Positions 1 to 9,360 are shown, counted from the first letter of the stretch. The stretch is 64,000 bases of DNA from a virus (IMGVR_UViG_3300037322_000296:1-64000), one strand, 5' to 3'. The notes: generated by a model from the sequence alone, not told the origin. Numbers and translations: made by a program.

Positions 1-1
1 A

Positions 2-121
2 AGTTTAATAGTCTCTATGTTAATTTACCAAACTGATACGCTAGTGAATGCGGTTTTAGTTTTATCTTTAGGAAGTTTAAGTATAACGGTAGTTGATAAA
101 ATAGTTAATAAACAACAGTAA
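2..121 (+). CDS. C-terminal part of a small hydrophobic protein (possible holin)
   Basis: The reading frame is open from the first bases of the window and stops at 119-121, so the gene is cut at its 5' side unless it starts at the ATG at 17. The visible residues are mostly hydrophobic (a run of V, L, I, S and G around residues 10-28) followed by a short charged tail, as in a single membrane segment. It lies just before the endolysin, where phages often keep a holin, but there is no motif that proves this role. Confidence 0.45.
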   Translation, partial: SLIVSMLIYQTDTLVNAVLVLSLGSLSITVVDKIVNKQQ

Positions 122-124
122 ATT

Positions 125-226
125 ATGAATGCAATCACACTAGAAAGAATTAAAACAGCACACCCTAAACTTCGTGCTGAATTAGATACGCTTTATCGAA
201 AAGCAAACAATCAATTAGGTAAATAA
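125..226 (+). pseudogene. Orphan N-terminal segment of an M15-type endolysin
   Basis: A 33-codon frame whose peptide contains ITLERIKTAHPKLRAEL and ends ANNQLGK. From memory of the family, this is how many Bacteroidota phage D-Ala-D-Ala carboxypeptidase-like (M15) endolysins begin, just before the catalytic domain. Here it stops before any zinc-binding residue. A complete but differently built M15 enzyme starts 13 bases later. I read it as the remnant of a replaced endolysin; a genuine short peptide gene cannot be excluded. Confidence 0.4.
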
Positions 227-238
227 TAATTAATAAAA

Positions 239-706
239 ATGATAACAACCGCACAATTAAAAAAGAAATACGGACAACCTAACGAAAACGGAACGCCTTA
301 TTTAGTATTGATACAATTGCCTTACGTTATGCGTTTAGCGTGGGACAAAAATATAGTAGTTTCAACTATGCGATGCCACAAATTAGTAGCCGAAAACTTT
401 AAGGCAGTATTTAAAGAAATATTAGAAGTTTATGGAATTGACGAAATTAAAAGATTAGGGATTGATTTGTTTGGAGGTTGCTTTAACTTTAGACAAATGA
501 GAGGTGGTTTGGATTATTCTCGTCATAGTTGGGGCGTTGCTATTGATTTAGATCCAGAGCGTAATTTATTAAAAGAAAGTTCCAAAACAGCAAGATTTGC
601 ACGTCCAGAATATAAAGCAATGATTGATATTTTTTATAAACACGGTTTTGTTTCTTTAGGACGTAAAAAGAATTATGATTTTATGCACTTTGAGATTAAG
701 GAATAA
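239..706 (+). CDS. M15-family peptidoglycan peptidase (endolysin)
   Basis: A 155-residue zinc peptidase that would cut cell-wall peptides during lysis. Residues about 95-106 carry the SRHSWGVAIDLD signature, in which His and Asp bind zinc. DFMHFE near residue 149 supplies the last His and the catalytic-site end of the M15 (VanY/L-Ala-D-Glu peptidase) fold. The length matches single-domain phage endolysins without a wall-binding domain. It follows a hydrophobic partial gene, consistent with a lysis cassette. Confidence 0.8.
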   Translation: MITTAQLKKKYGQPNENGTPYLVLIQLPYVMRLAWDKNIVVSTMRCHKLVAENFKAVFKEILEVYGIDEIKRLGIDLFGGCFNFRQMRGGLDYSRHSWGVAIDLDPERNLLKESSKTARFARPEYKAMIDIFYKHGFVSLGRKKNYDFMHFEIKE

Positions 707-710
707 AAAG

Positions 711-741
711 TTGTTTTGCACCTCCCCATTCTGTATATTTG
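711..741 (+). promoter_or_regulatory. Bacteroidota-type promoter before the HNH endonuclease
   Basis: TTG at 711-713, a 20-base spacer and TATATTTG at 734-741, matching the TTG / TAnnTTTG consensus. It sits 22 bases before the start of the homing endonuclease, so that gene has its own promoter. Confidence 0.6.
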
Positions 742-762
742 TTAATATAAAACATAAATAAA

Positions 763-1224
763 ATGAAAAAATTAAAACTATCAAAATGCGATTTGCCTCT
801 TTTAAATGGTAAAAAAATAACTTTAGATAAAAGCACTGGTTATTATAGAATACTGTTAGGTAATAATAAATATATTTATTTGCATAGATATATAATGAAC
901 GCTAAAAAAGGCGATATTATAGACCATATCGACAGATATAAAAATAATAATCAAAGGTGTAATTTAAGATTTGTGACATTTTCAGAAAATAATTATAATA
1001 GAGAAGTTAAAAATAATTTAGGTAGAGGAATTTACTTTGATAAGTCAGGAAATAGATTTAGAGCTTGTATAAGTTTTAAAAATAAAACATTAAAGTTAGG
1101 CTCATTTAAAGATATTGAAAAAGCAAAGATAGCATACAATATAAAAGCAAAAGAAATTCACGGAGATTCAGCTTTTCAACATTTAATCATTACTGAAAAC
1201 GGAATTACATATCCTAAAATATAA
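763..1224 (+). CDS. HNH homing endonuclease with AP2-like DNA-binding domain
   Basis: 153 residues. The HNH core is visible as LHRYIMNAKKGDIIDHID, then NNQRCNLRFVTFSENNYNR (residues about 40-88), giving the His, Asn and His positions of the HNH_3 group. The C-terminal part (GIYFDKSGNRFRACISF...LGSFKDIEKAKIAYN) is an AP2/integrase-like three-stranded DNA-binding domain. Stand-alone genes of this type are selfish homing endonucleases. It separates the endolysin from the tail appendage genes and has its own promoter. Confidence 0.85.
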   Translation: MKKLKLSKCDLPLLNGKKITLDKSTGYYRILLGNNKYIYLHRYIMNAKKGDIIDHIDRYKNNNQRCNLRFVTFSENNYNREVKNNLGRGIYFDKSGNRFRACISFKNKTLKLGSFKDIEKAKIAYNIKAKEIHGDSAFQHLIITENGITYPKI

Positions 1225-1226
1225 TT

Positions 1227-1958
1227 ATGAAAACTATATACCTAACAGATGTAAAAGATTCATTTGATAAATATTGGAAGTACGCAGTTATTATCATCTT
1301 AATACTATTCCTATTTTTTAAATGCAACTCAAATCAAGGATTAGAATTGGCTAATGATGAATTGAAAAAAAAAGCAGAAGTTCATAAGCAATTAGCTAAA
1401 ATATTTATTCAGAAAAACGAATTTTTGGTAGATAAAGAGAGGAAACATTTAGATAGCATAAAATCATTAAGAGCAGTTATAGAAAAAAATAAAGAAGAAA
1501 AGAAAAATATAATTATTGATAAGTATATTCAAATACAAAAAATAAAAAAATTTACAAGAAGTCAAATAGCTAATTACATTGCCAAAAGATACGAATCAAA
1601 AGACGGTGTAAAAACCGATAGTTTTGGAACTTCTATAACAGACACAATAGGTAAATCAATAGTTTCTGAATTAATAGAAAAAGACTACATAATAAAAGAA
1701 TTAGATACTACGGAATCTATTTTAGCAGACACCGAAATTTATGTAAAACAACAAGAAAAAATTATTGAAATATCAAAAGAAAAAGAAGTAAATTTGCTAA
1801 GTGGAATTTCTGAGTTGAACAAATCTCTTGATATTAAGGATGATATAGTTAAAAATGCTCAGAAACAAACAAGAAACGAAAGAGTAAAAAAGAATTTTTG
1901 GAAAACAACAACAGGCATAGTAGTAATAGCAAGTGGGTATTTCTTAATAACAAAATAA
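1227..1958 (+). CDS. Coiled-coil protein with membrane segments at both ends
   Basis: 243 residues. A hydrophobic stretch at about 19-32 (AVIIILILFLFF) is followed by about 170 residues rich in K, E and I, with coiled-coil character. A second hydrophobic segment lies near the C-terminus (TTGIVVIASGYFLI). This membrane-coil-membrane layout near an endolysin recalls spanin-like or disruptor proteins, but no lipobox or family signature is visible. Function unknown. Confidence 0.6.
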   Translation: MKTIYLTDVKDSFDKYWKYAVIIILILFLFFKCNSNQGLELANDELKKKAEVHKQLAKIFIQKNEFLVDKERKHLDSIKSLRAVIEKNKEEKKNIIIDKYIQIQKIKKFTRSQIANYIAKRYESKDGVKTDSFGTSITDTIGKSIVSELIEKDYIIKELDTTESILADTEIYVKQQEKIIEISKEKEVNLLSGISELNKSLDIKDDIVKNAQKQTRNERVKKNFWKTTTGIVVIASGYFLITK

Positions 1959-1965
1959 AAGCAAA

Positions 1966-2727
1966 ATGACAAAAATATCGAACAAAGAAACGGCTTATAA
2001 AATAAAATCCCCAATAAACGGAACGGATTATTTTCCAATAACTAATTCCCTAAATTTAGGTGTTGGATTAGCAAAAGGTGCTACAAAAAGTGCTGACTTT
2101 GACGGAGTTCGAGATTTTATATTGTCAGGATTAGCTCCGGAAGTAGGTGGAACACTTAAAATTACTGAAATAGAAATAGCTAGTTTAAATACCGATATTG
2201 CAACCACAGTCAATTCAATATTACCGGTTTATATCGTTTCGCAATACGAATTAGTATTTTTTAAAGTAAGTGGAATTATTTACCTATTAAAATCACAAGA
2301 CCTTACAATAGGACTTGGGCAAATGCCTTTAGCTAATTCTGACTTTATTTTGTTTCCTGTTTCTGTTGGACCACAAGGAGTTCCTGGAACAAATGGAACA
2401 AATGGAACAAATGCTGTTGAAGTAAATTTACAAAAAGTAATAAATGTATTTCCTTATACTGTTTTACCTACAGACGACAAGCACACTCTTTTTATAGAAA
2501 ACAATTTAGCAAATGTTGTAATTAACTTTCCGACAGACTTACCTTCAAACTTTTGTGCATCTATAGTTCAGAAAGGAATTGGAGATGTAACTATAATTTC
2601 GGCAGGTACTTTATTATTTCCTTCAACTTTGCAAAACGTATTAAAAAACAGATACTCTTGGGCATTAGTAGAAAAGGAATTAGCTACTTCAACCTTTTAT
2701 TTAATAGGTAATTTAAAAACGGTGTAA
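1966..2727 (+). CDS. Virion appendage protein with a short collagen-like repeat
   Basis: 253 residues. The middle (residues about 134-147) reads GPQGVPGTNGTNGTN, a short collagen-like Gly-X-Y run encoded by 9-base direct repeats. Such runs often join the stem and head of trimeric phage fibres. The N-terminal half may be a virion-attachment part and the C-terminal half a beta-rich tip. It overlaps the next gene at TAATG, suggesting coupled translation. Role as fibre or head decoration is inferred. Confidence 0.6.
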   Translation: MTKISNKETAYKIKSPINGTDYFPITNSLNLGVGLAKGATKSADFDGVRDFILSGLAPEVGGTLKITEIEIASLNTDIATTVNSILPVYIVSQYELVFFKVSGIIYLLKSQDLTIGLGQMPLANSDFILFPVSVGPQGVPGTNGTNGTNAVEVNLQKVINVFPYTVLPTDDKHTLFIENNLANVVINFPTDLPSNFCASIVQKGIGDVTIISAGTLLFPSTLQNVLKNRYSWALVEKELATSTFYLIGNLKTV

Positions 2728-3293
2728 TGATTACAAAGCACAAAAAAATATACAATCAAGACACAACAAATGTAGTTTGTACACTTAAACTAAACGACGA
2801 TTATTCTGATTGTGTAGTAAAGTCAAGCGTAACTATTAATGTATTAGCAAACGATACAGGATTGGTTTCTCCTGTTGTAACAATTAGTTTAGAACCCACA
2901 AAAGGAACTGTTGTAGTTAATTTGAACAATACAGTTACTTACAGTAATGCACAAGGACTAGAGGGAGAATCTGACTTCTTTCAGTATTTGGTAACAGATG
3001 GGTTATGTGTTGCAACCGCAACTGTATTTATATTTTTACCTGACGAACTACAACCTTTACCTGTATATCAATCCGTTACTTTAAATAAAAACGTATCTCA
3101 AGGAAATGCTTGTGCTATTAATTCAGGAAATGCAGTTACTCAATATATTGACACAAGTTCATTTACTTCGGCATCTAATTTATATCAAGATATTAATGGA
3201 CTTTATAATGCTTCTTATGGATATTATACAAACGGAAGTTTATACAGACTTTGGGATGGATTTGCATTTATAGGCGCAACAACAACTTGTTAA
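2727..3293 (+). CDS. Surface appendage protein with a cadherin-like (tandem-95 type) domain
   Basis: 188 residues. Residues about 35-105 (VLANDTG...VTISLEPTKGTVVV...VTYSNAQGLEGESDFFQYLVTDG) match the Ig-like/cadherin-like repeat with the typical VLANDTG start and the F-Y-VTD end. The last 75 residues are rich in Tyr, Asn, Ser and Thr and probably form an exposed receptor- or sugar-binding tip. The start codon overlaps the stop of the collagen-like protein, so both are probably parts of one appendage. Confidence 0.65.
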   Translation: MITKHKKIYNQDTTNVVCTLKLNDDYSDCVVKSSVTINVLANDTGLVSPVVTISLEPTKGTVVVNLNNTVTYSNAQGLEGESDFFQYLVTDGLCVATATVFIFLPDELQPLPVYQSVTLNKNVSQGNACAINSGNAVTQYIDTSSFTSASNLYQDINGLYNASYGYYTNGSLYRLWDGFAFIGATTTC

Positions 3294-3303
3294 AAAAAAT
3301 AAA

Positions 3304-3549
3304 ATGGCAAATAAAATTAGAAAATTATCAATTGGTGCGGAAATAAAAGAACGATTCCATTATATTGTAGAAGAAAGTAAAGCAGTCTATAACGCTACGA
3401 TAAATGGAAAACAAGACCGATTCAGTTTAGTAGCAATAGAAGAAACAGAAAATCATTTCCTTCTTTACTTAAAAAGCGGGGATGAAGTTCATCTTTGGAA
3501 GAAAGAACCTAAAAATGAATTTACAGCAATCGAATATTTTTTAGATTAA
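3304..3549 (+). CDS. Small hypothetical protein of the late region
   Basis: 81 residues, mostly predicted beta (KAVYNATINGKQDRFSLVAIEETENHFLLYLKSGDEVHLWKK). No family recognised. It is 10 bases after the appendage gene and 4 before the GroES-like gene, in one transcription unit that ends at the terminator near 4105. Confidence 0.6.
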   Translation: MANKIRKLSIGAEIKERFHYIVEESKAVYNATINGKQDRFSLVAIEETENHFLLYLKSGDEVHLWKKEPKNEFTAIEYFLD

Positions 3550-3553
3550 TACT

Positions 3554-4102
3554 ATGCGTTCACCATTCAAATTTATAATATCACCAATAAATAACGAGCA
3601 ATATGTTAATCAGATTGGTGGGTTAATAGTAAACACAAGCATAGAAGAAGCCGAAGATGTTCAAAGAATTGGAGAGGTAATATCTATTCCTTTTGGATAT
3701 ACAGGCTTTATTAAAATAGGAGATTTAGTTGTTGTTCAACATAATGTATTTAGAATAACTTTTAATGACCAAGGAGTTCCTATGCAGTCTGATAATCATA
3801 TTTTAGATAATAAATTTGGTGTAACTGCTGATATTATTTATATGGTAATTAGAAACGGAGAGAAAATGTCAAGCGATAATTATATTTTTGTAGAGCCTAT
3901 TGTAGAAGATGATTTTTGGACAGGAAAAAATACATTGAAAAACGAAGGAATTGCTAGATACATAAATCCAAAAATAGAAAGTCAAGGTGTTTCAAAAGGT
4001 TCAAGAATCTCTTTTGGCAACTATGGGAACTACTTATTTGAAATATTTGGAGAAAAACTATATATGATAAGGAATAAAAAAATAATGTCTGTATTAGGCT
4101 AA
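3554..4102 (+). CDS. Divergent GroES-like co-chaperonin with a long insertion
   Basis: 182 residues. The N-terminal part (FKFIISPINN...IGGLIVNT...IGEVISIPFGYTGFIKIGDLVVV, residues 4-63) follows the GroES beta-barrel order: first strand, mobile-loop hydrophobic GGLIV tripeptide, GEV strand, K-GD-V strand. After an insert, residues 131-182 (EGIARYI...VSKGSRISFGNYGNYLFEIFGEKLYMIRNKKIMSVLG) repeat the GroES second half including its closing xIMSVL strand. About twice the size of GroES, it recalls enlarged phage co-chaperonins such as T4 gp31. It ends the unit just before the terminase gene. Confidence 0.55.
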   Translation: MRSPFKFIISPINNEQYVNQIGGLIVNTSIEEAEDVQRIGEVISIPFGYTGFIKIGDLVVVQHNVFRITFNDQGVPMQSDNHILDNKFGVTADIIYMVIRNGEKMSSDNYIFVEPIVEDDFWTGKNTLKNEGIARYINPKIESQGVSKGSRISFGNYGNYLFEIFGEKLYMIRNKKIMSVLG

Positions 4103-4104
4103 AA

Positions 4105-4133
4105 AAGACCTCTCTTAATCGGGAGGTTTTTTC
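4105..4133 (+). terminator. Rho-independent terminator upstream of the terminase gene
   Basis: ACCTCTC pairs with GGGAGGT across a short TTAATC loop and is followed by a run of T. It closes the lysis/appendage unit right after the GroES-like gene. Confidence 0.75.
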
Positions 4134-4148
4134 ATTTGTATTAATACG

Positions 4149-4156
4149 TATCTTTG
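4149..4156 (+). promoter_or_regulatory. -7 box (TATCTTTG) for the terminase gene
   Basis: Exact TAnnTTTG match 26 bases before the terminase start, directly after a terminator. No good -33 TTG is spaced correctly, so a phage-encoded or activated mode of use is possible. Confidence 0.6.
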
Positions 4157-4181
4157 ACATTATATTTTAAATCTAAATTAA

Positions 4182-6836
4182 ATGGTAGGATTAAGCTCAG
4201 ATATTGAAATCGCTATAAAGGATTCTATTGAAGGAATGAATCTAAGCGTTAATGTTTTAAACGTTGACGATGATAAATTAGAAAAATTGATGAAGTCAAG
4301 ATTAGATTCTTTTTCATCAATAAAACACATGATTAAACTTTGGCAAGAAAGTCCAAATTCTCCAAGTCAAGAAAAGCTACGTAGGTATTCAAAAGATTTA
4401 ATAAAGTCAGGAGAAAACTCTATTGATGTATTAAGACAAGCATTAAGAAAAAAAATATCTTTTAGTGAATTACACGCTGAACAATATGGTGCTGCAATTA
4501 AATCTAAACCAATTATATTTCGTGCTATAACCGAAATAAACTCAGGAGTAATATCTTTAAAACTCCAATTAGATGCAGGACTATTAGACTTTAAGGAAAG
4601 AGAATTTAAACGTTCGTTTCCTGAGAAATTTGCAAATCAAGAATTTTACCCAGAAAAAGACTATCATAAAGAGTGGTATGATGAGAAAAAAGATAGCGTA
4701 ATTCTTTGCCCTTTTGGAACTAAGGGTAATATGATAACGCTTGACGGACTTAACATTACATTGCCAATTCCTCCAAAAAACAAAGAAGATATTTTATTTA
4801 GCAATTTACCAATAGAAGAACAATATTGGAGAAGAATTGAATTGCCATCAGGACTAACTCTTGAGAACGAAGATATGTACTATGAGTTCATTATGAATGA
4901 ATTTAGACGAAGAAGGGAAGGAATATTTTTTATGAATAAAGGAGAAGTAGTTTACCTAACTCCTGCTCATTATATGGCTTTACAGCACGTAAAAATGCTT
5001 GACGATGGTTCGTATATGGATTTTAGATACGCACAATTAAATATGTTTTACTTTACAAAAGCTTGCGTACTTGACAAAAGATGTTTGGGCGAATTTTTTG
5101 TAAAATCCCGTAGAACAGGATTTACATACCAAATTATTTGTGAGATGATAAATGACGGAACAAGTATGTCAAATTCAAAATTCGGTATAATATCTAAAAC
5201 GGGAGATGATGCACAAGAAGCATTTCTTAAAATGACTTATGGTATTCAGAATTTACCGTTCTTTTTTATTCCTGTTGTTAAAGGAAAAATAGATAGCAAA
5301 ACCGAAGTTGAGTTTTCAAAACCTTCTGATTCAACCAAAATATCAAAAAAGAAAAAAGATAACAATACAGATGATTATCTTAATACACTAATGAATTGGA
5401 AAACTACTACTGAATCCGCTTATGATGGACAAAAAATGAAACGCTTGTTAGTTGATGAAGCATCAAAGCCATTACCACCATTTTCTTTAGAAACTTATTG
5501 GGGTAGGGTATCTCCAACTGTAGAAAATGGAGGAAGAATTGTGGGTAAAATATATGTAGGAAGTACCGTAAACCCAATGAAGTCAGGTGGATTAGCTTTC
5601 TTAAAAATGTATAAAGGCTCAATTGTTTCTAAGCGAGATGTACACACTAAAAGAACTGCAACAGGATTATACGCATACTTTCTTCCGGCACATCTAAATA
5701 TGGAATTATTTACAGACAGATATGGTGTTTGTCATACAGTAGTTATTCCTGGTGATTATTTTATAAATGTTTATGGAGATAAAATATACGAAGGTTCAAT
5801 TCAATTTTTAGAAAACAAAAGACGTTCAAAAAGGAAACAATCTGATATTCTTTACAATGAGGAATTACGAGCTTTTCCTATGACCATAGAAGAAGCCTTT
5901 AGAGATGAAAGTAAAGGAAGTTTATTTAACTTAGAAAAGATAAACGATCAAGTTTCTTACAACGACAGCGGAAATATAGAAGACACAATAGTTCGAGGTA
6001 ATTTTGAATGGGAAGGTGGAATTAAAGATACTTTAGTTGTTTGGCGACCAAGTTCAAAAGGTAGATTTTTAATATCTTGGTTACCTCCAAAGGAAATGCA
6101 AAATAAATGGATTGAAAAAAATAACATTTTTGGTGGTAGAAGTAAGCATCCTATAAACGAAGATGTAGGTTGTTTTGGAGCAGATACTTACGATATTGAT
6201 TCTACAGCGGGAAGTAAATTAGAAAATACTGAAAATGGTTCTGAATATAATTTAGGTTCAAAAGGTGCAATTAGTGGAGTTACGAGTTTTTCAATGAAAA
6301 ATATTCCTAGTAATTTCTTCTTTTTAGAATACATAGCAAGACCACAATCGGCAGAGATATTTTTTGAAGATGCCTTAATGTGTTGCGTTTTTTACGGAAT
6401 GCCTATGTTGATAGAAAGTAATAAGGCTCGAATGCTTTATCACTTTAAAAACAGAGGGTATAGAGGGTTTTCACTTAGCAGGTTTGACAAAGAAACTAAC
6501 AGACTTTCTCCAACAGAAAAATTGCTTGGTGGAGTGCCTTCAAATAGTGCAGACGTAATATCTATGCATGCGTCTGCAATAGAAGCCTACATTAATAAAT
6601 ATGTTGGTTTTTATGAGCAAGGAGATGATTTATACCTAGTGCGAGAAGAAAATGAAATCGGTTCAATGCCGTTTAATAGAACTTTAAGAGATTGGGCGGG
6701 ATTTAACATCGGAAAACGTACAGACTTTGATATATCTATTGCTTCGGGGTATGCATTGATGGGTGTTAACAGAAAATCATACAAAGCGCAATTACCTACA
6801 AAACAACCAATTCAATTTAAGATTAGAACGTATTAA
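4182..6836 (+). CDS. terL: Terminase large subunit (DNA packaging ATPase/nuclease)
   Basis: 884 residues, within the size of crAss-like terminases. The ATPase P-loop is the variant KSRRTGFTY near residue 307. Walker B is RLLVDEA near residue 420. An acidic nuclease-type motif follows at GCFGADTYDID near residue 664. It pumps DNA into the prohead and cuts it. No small-terminase gene is adjacent. It has its own -7 box and precedes the portal gene, the usual order. Confidence 0.85.
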   Translation: MVGLSSDIEIAIKDSIEGMNLSVNVLNVDDDKLEKLMKSRLDSFSSIKHMIKLWQESPNSPSQEKLRRYSKDLIKSGENSIDVLRQALRKKISFSELHAEQYGAAIKSKPIIFRAITEINSGVISLKLQLDAGLLDFKEREFKRSFPEKFANQEFYPEKDYHKEWYDEKKDSVILCPFGTKGNMITLDGLNITLPIPPKNKEDILFSNLPIEEQYWRRIELPSGLTLENEDMYYEFIMNEFRRRREGIFFMNKGEVVYLTPAHYMALQHVKMLDDGSYMDFRYAQLNMFYFTKACVLDKRCLGEFFVKSRRTGFTYQIICEMINDGTSMSNSKFGIISKTGDDAQEAFLKMTYGIQNLPFFFIPVVKGKIDSKTEVEFSKPSDSTKISKKKKDNNTDDYLNTLMNWKTTTESAYDGQKMKRLLVDEASKPLPPFSLETYWGRVSPTVENGGRIVGKIYVGSTVNPMKSGGLAFLKMYKGSIVSKRDVHTKRTATGLYAYFLPAHLNMELFTDRYGVCHTVVIPGDYFINVYGDKIYEGSIQFLENKRRSKRKQSDILYNEELRAFPMTIEEAFRDESKGSLFNLEKINDQVSYNDSGNIEDTIVRGNFEWEGGIKDTLVVWRPSSKGRFLISWLPPKEMQNKWIEKNNIFGGRSKHPINEDVGCFGADTYDIDSTAGSKLENTENGSEYNLGSKGAISGVTSFSMKNIPSNFFFLEYIARPQSAEIFFEDALMCCVFYGMPMLIESNKARMLYHFKNRGYRGFSLSRFDKETNRLSPTEKLLGGVPSNSADVISMHASAIEAYINKYVGFYEQGDDLYLVREENEIGSMPFNRTLRDWAGFNIGKRTDFDISIASGYALMGVNRKSYKAQLPTKQPIQFKIRTY

Positions 6837-6878
6837 ATATAAAAAAATAGTAAATTATAAAACACTACCATTTTTTAT

Positions 6879-6886
6879 TATCTTTG
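6879..6886 (+). promoter_or_regulatory. -7 box (TATCTTTG) for the portal gene
   Basis: Exact TAnnTTTG match 21 bases before the portal start, in the 70-base AT-rich gap after terL. Confidence 0.6.
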
Positions 6887-6906
6887 TTACAAATATTTAG
6901 TAACCA

Positions 6907-9342
6907 ATGGATAACCAAAATAAGACTTTAGAGATTTCTCCAACTATAATGTTTCCTAGCCAATTAGATTCTTTTGAAAATAAAAAAAAGAAAGCTTGGG
7001 GATTAAGATTGGCGCAAACGATTGTTAGTGATTGGTTTTACGGAAAAAATATTACCGATAACTCAATGTCTAAGTTTTTTACACAACGTAATGAATTTAT
7101 AGAACGTAGGCTGTATGCAAAAGGATTGCAATCTATGGACAAATATAAAGAATCATTTACTTCAGATGGAGATAAATCTTTCTTAAATCTTTCTACTAAG
7201 CCAATTAGTATTATTCCAAAAAATGTAAATATTATAGTTAACGGAATGTGCGACAGAGGTTATTCTATACGAGCAACCGCAATAGATGTTTTATCTACTA
7301 ACGAACGAATTGCTTATAGAAGAAGAATTGAAGACGATCAAAATACTAAAGACTTTATAATTGCTGCCAAAGAAAAATTAGGAATTGATGTTGGAAATAT
7401 GCCGGTTGAACAAATACCTGAATCAAAAGAGGAATTAGATTTACACATGCAATTGGAATACAAACAGTCAATAGAAATTTCAGAAGAATTAGCTATTGAC
7501 CATACAATGAAAGAAAACTTTTTTGAAGAGATAATTGACAGAACTATTAAAACTGATTTAACTATTTTAGGTGTTGCATGGGTTAAGCATAAGTTTTGTA
7601 AAGAAAAAGGAATAGTTTTAGAATCGGTAAATCCCGAAAATAAAATTCAATCGTATTCAGATGATAAATATTTTAGAGATTGTTTTTATCATGGTGAATA
7701 TAAAGTAGTTCCTATTAGCGAAGTTTTAGTAGAATTTCAATGGTTAAATGAAGAAGAACACGCAGAAGAAAGAAAACAATTAGAAAGTTCTGCAACTCAA
7801 TGGTGGGATTATAATAGAATTACAGAAAACGAAAGGATAAAAGGAACGGTTAATTTATTGTATTTTACCTACAAAACTACTCGTGATAAAGTAAAAAAAG
7901 TAATTGATACTGAAACGGGCGGAAAAGAAGTTGGCGAATTTACCGAAGGGAAAAACAAGAAAAAAGACTTTAGAAAATATAAAACTGTTACAAGAACAGA
8001 AGAGGTATTGATGGAAGGAGTACTTGTTTTAGGCACTAATATTCTTTTAAAGTGGGAACTTTCTGAGAATATGTCAAGACCTAAATCAAACAAACAAAAA
8101 GTAATTGACCAATATATAGGAGTTGCTCCTGAGAAAGAAAAAGGCTACATAGATTCTTCAGTAGCTAGAATGATTCCAATAGAAGATAAATTAAACGTTT
8201 TAGAGTTAAAAGCCGAACAAATAATTCAAGCAATTCAACCAGACGGTTTTATTATCGATCCAGATTCAATGGCGGAATTAGACATGGGTGGTGGAAATAT
8301 ATTAACTGTTCAAAACCAAATGGATATGTTTTGGCAAACAGGTAGTGTTTTTGCTAGAAGTTACGGAGCTAATGGCGATCCAATTTACTCAAAACCAATT
8401 AGCGAATTAAGAACAGGAGATTCTTTAAATAAATTACAAGCCTTACGTAACGAAAGAGAAGGCTATATGAATTTAATGCGTGATGTTGTAGGCTTAAACA
8501 AGGCTTCTGATGCATCAACTCCTGATAAAGAATCTTTAGTAGGAATACAAAAATTAGCGGCTTTAAGTAGCAACATGGCGACTAGGCATATTTTAGATGG
8601 TGCTTGTTTTATGACTAAATTATTGGCTCAAGGAATTAGTTACAGACTTGCCGACTTGCTTAAATACTCAGATTTAAAAGAAGACCTTGCTAGAATAATT
8701 GGAGCAACAGCCGTAGCTGATTTAGAAGAAATTAAGTCATTACATTTATACGATTTTGGTATCCATTTAGATTTACATTTAGACCACGAAGAAAAAGCTA
8801 AATTAGAAATAGATTTATCAAACGAAATCGCAAATAAAACTTTGAGTTTTTCTGACAAGTATAAAATTTTGTCTATTCCTAACTTTAAGTATGCGGTAAA
8901 TTACGCTTCTATTCTGCGTGAGAAAAGAATGAAAGAAATAGAAAAGTCTGAGATGGCTAAAATACAAGCAAATACAGAATCACAATCTGCAATATCTCAA
9001 AACGCAGAAGCTTCAAAGCAACAAACCGCTCAAATTATTGGAAATATAGAAATGCAAAAACAAGCAATGATTAATGAAGGCTTGATTGCAAAAGAAAGAA
9101 TTAAGGCAGAAGAAGAAAGACTTACTTTACAAACTAAATTTAATGGAGATTATCAAATAGCCAATTTAAACGCAAGTTCTCAATCTAACAAGGTAAACAT
9201 CATAGAAGACAGAAAAGATGAAAGAGGCGTTGCTGAAGCCACAAGAGATTCTAAAAAAATAAAGCAAAGACAATCTGACGGAGAACCGATTGATTTTGAA
9301 TCAGAAGAGCAACAAAACAGAATTTTTGAATTAGAAGATTAA
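6907..9342 (+). CDS. Portal protein
   Basis: 811 residues, identified by position right after terL, length (crAss-like portals are about 800) and composition. There is a mixed alpha/beta core (residues about 150-560) with an ARMIPIEDKLNVLELKAEQIIQAI segment typical of portal stems. A long charged coiled-coil C-terminus (about 670-811, rich in E, K and Q) may reach into the capsid. It would form the dodecameric DNA gate and bind terminase and neck. Confidence 0.75.
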   Translation: MDNQNKTLEISPTIMFPSQLDSFENKKKKAWGLRLAQTIVSDWFYGKNITDNSMSKFFTQRNEFIERRLYAKGLQSMDKYKESFTSDGDKSFLNLSTKPISIIPKNVNIIVNGMCDRGYSIRATAIDVLSTNERIAYRRRIEDDQNTKDFIIAAKEKLGIDVGNMPVEQIPESKEELDLHMQLEYKQSIEISEELAIDHTMKENFFEEIIDRTIKTDLTILGVAWVKHKFCKEKGIVLESVNPENKIQSYSDDKYFRDCFYHGEYKVVPISEVLVEFQWLNEEEHAEERKQLESSATQWWDYNRITENERIKGTVNLLYFTYKTTRDKVKKVIDTETGGKEVGEFTEGKNKKKDFRKYKTVTRTEEVLMEGVLVLGTNILLKWELSENMSRPKSNKQKVIDQYIGVAPEKEKGYIDSSVARMIPIEDKLNVLELKAEQIIQAIQPDGFIIDPDSMAELDMGGGNILTVQNQMDMFWQTGSVFARSYGANGDPIYSKPISELRTGDSLNKLQALRNEREGYMNLMRDVVGLNKASDASTPDKESLVGIQKLAALSSNMATRHILDGACFMTKLLAQGISYRLADLLKYSDLKEDLARIIGATAVADLEEIKSLHLYDFGIHLDLHLDHEEKAKLEIDLSNEIANKTLSFSDKYKILSIPNFKYAVNYASILREKRMKEIEKSEMAKIQANTESQSAISQNAEASKQQTAQIIGNIEMQKQAMINEGLIAKERIKAEEERLTLQTKFNGDYQIANLNASSQSNKVNIIEDRKDERGVAEATRDSKKIKQRQSDGEPIDFESEEQQNRIFELED

Positions 9343-9360
9343 TCACTAAATCATAATAAA

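Noticed and set aside
2386-2412. Variable-number or phase-variation repeat
   Set aside because: The 9-base repeats encode an in-frame Gly-Thr-Asn collagen-like run; length change would not shift the frame.
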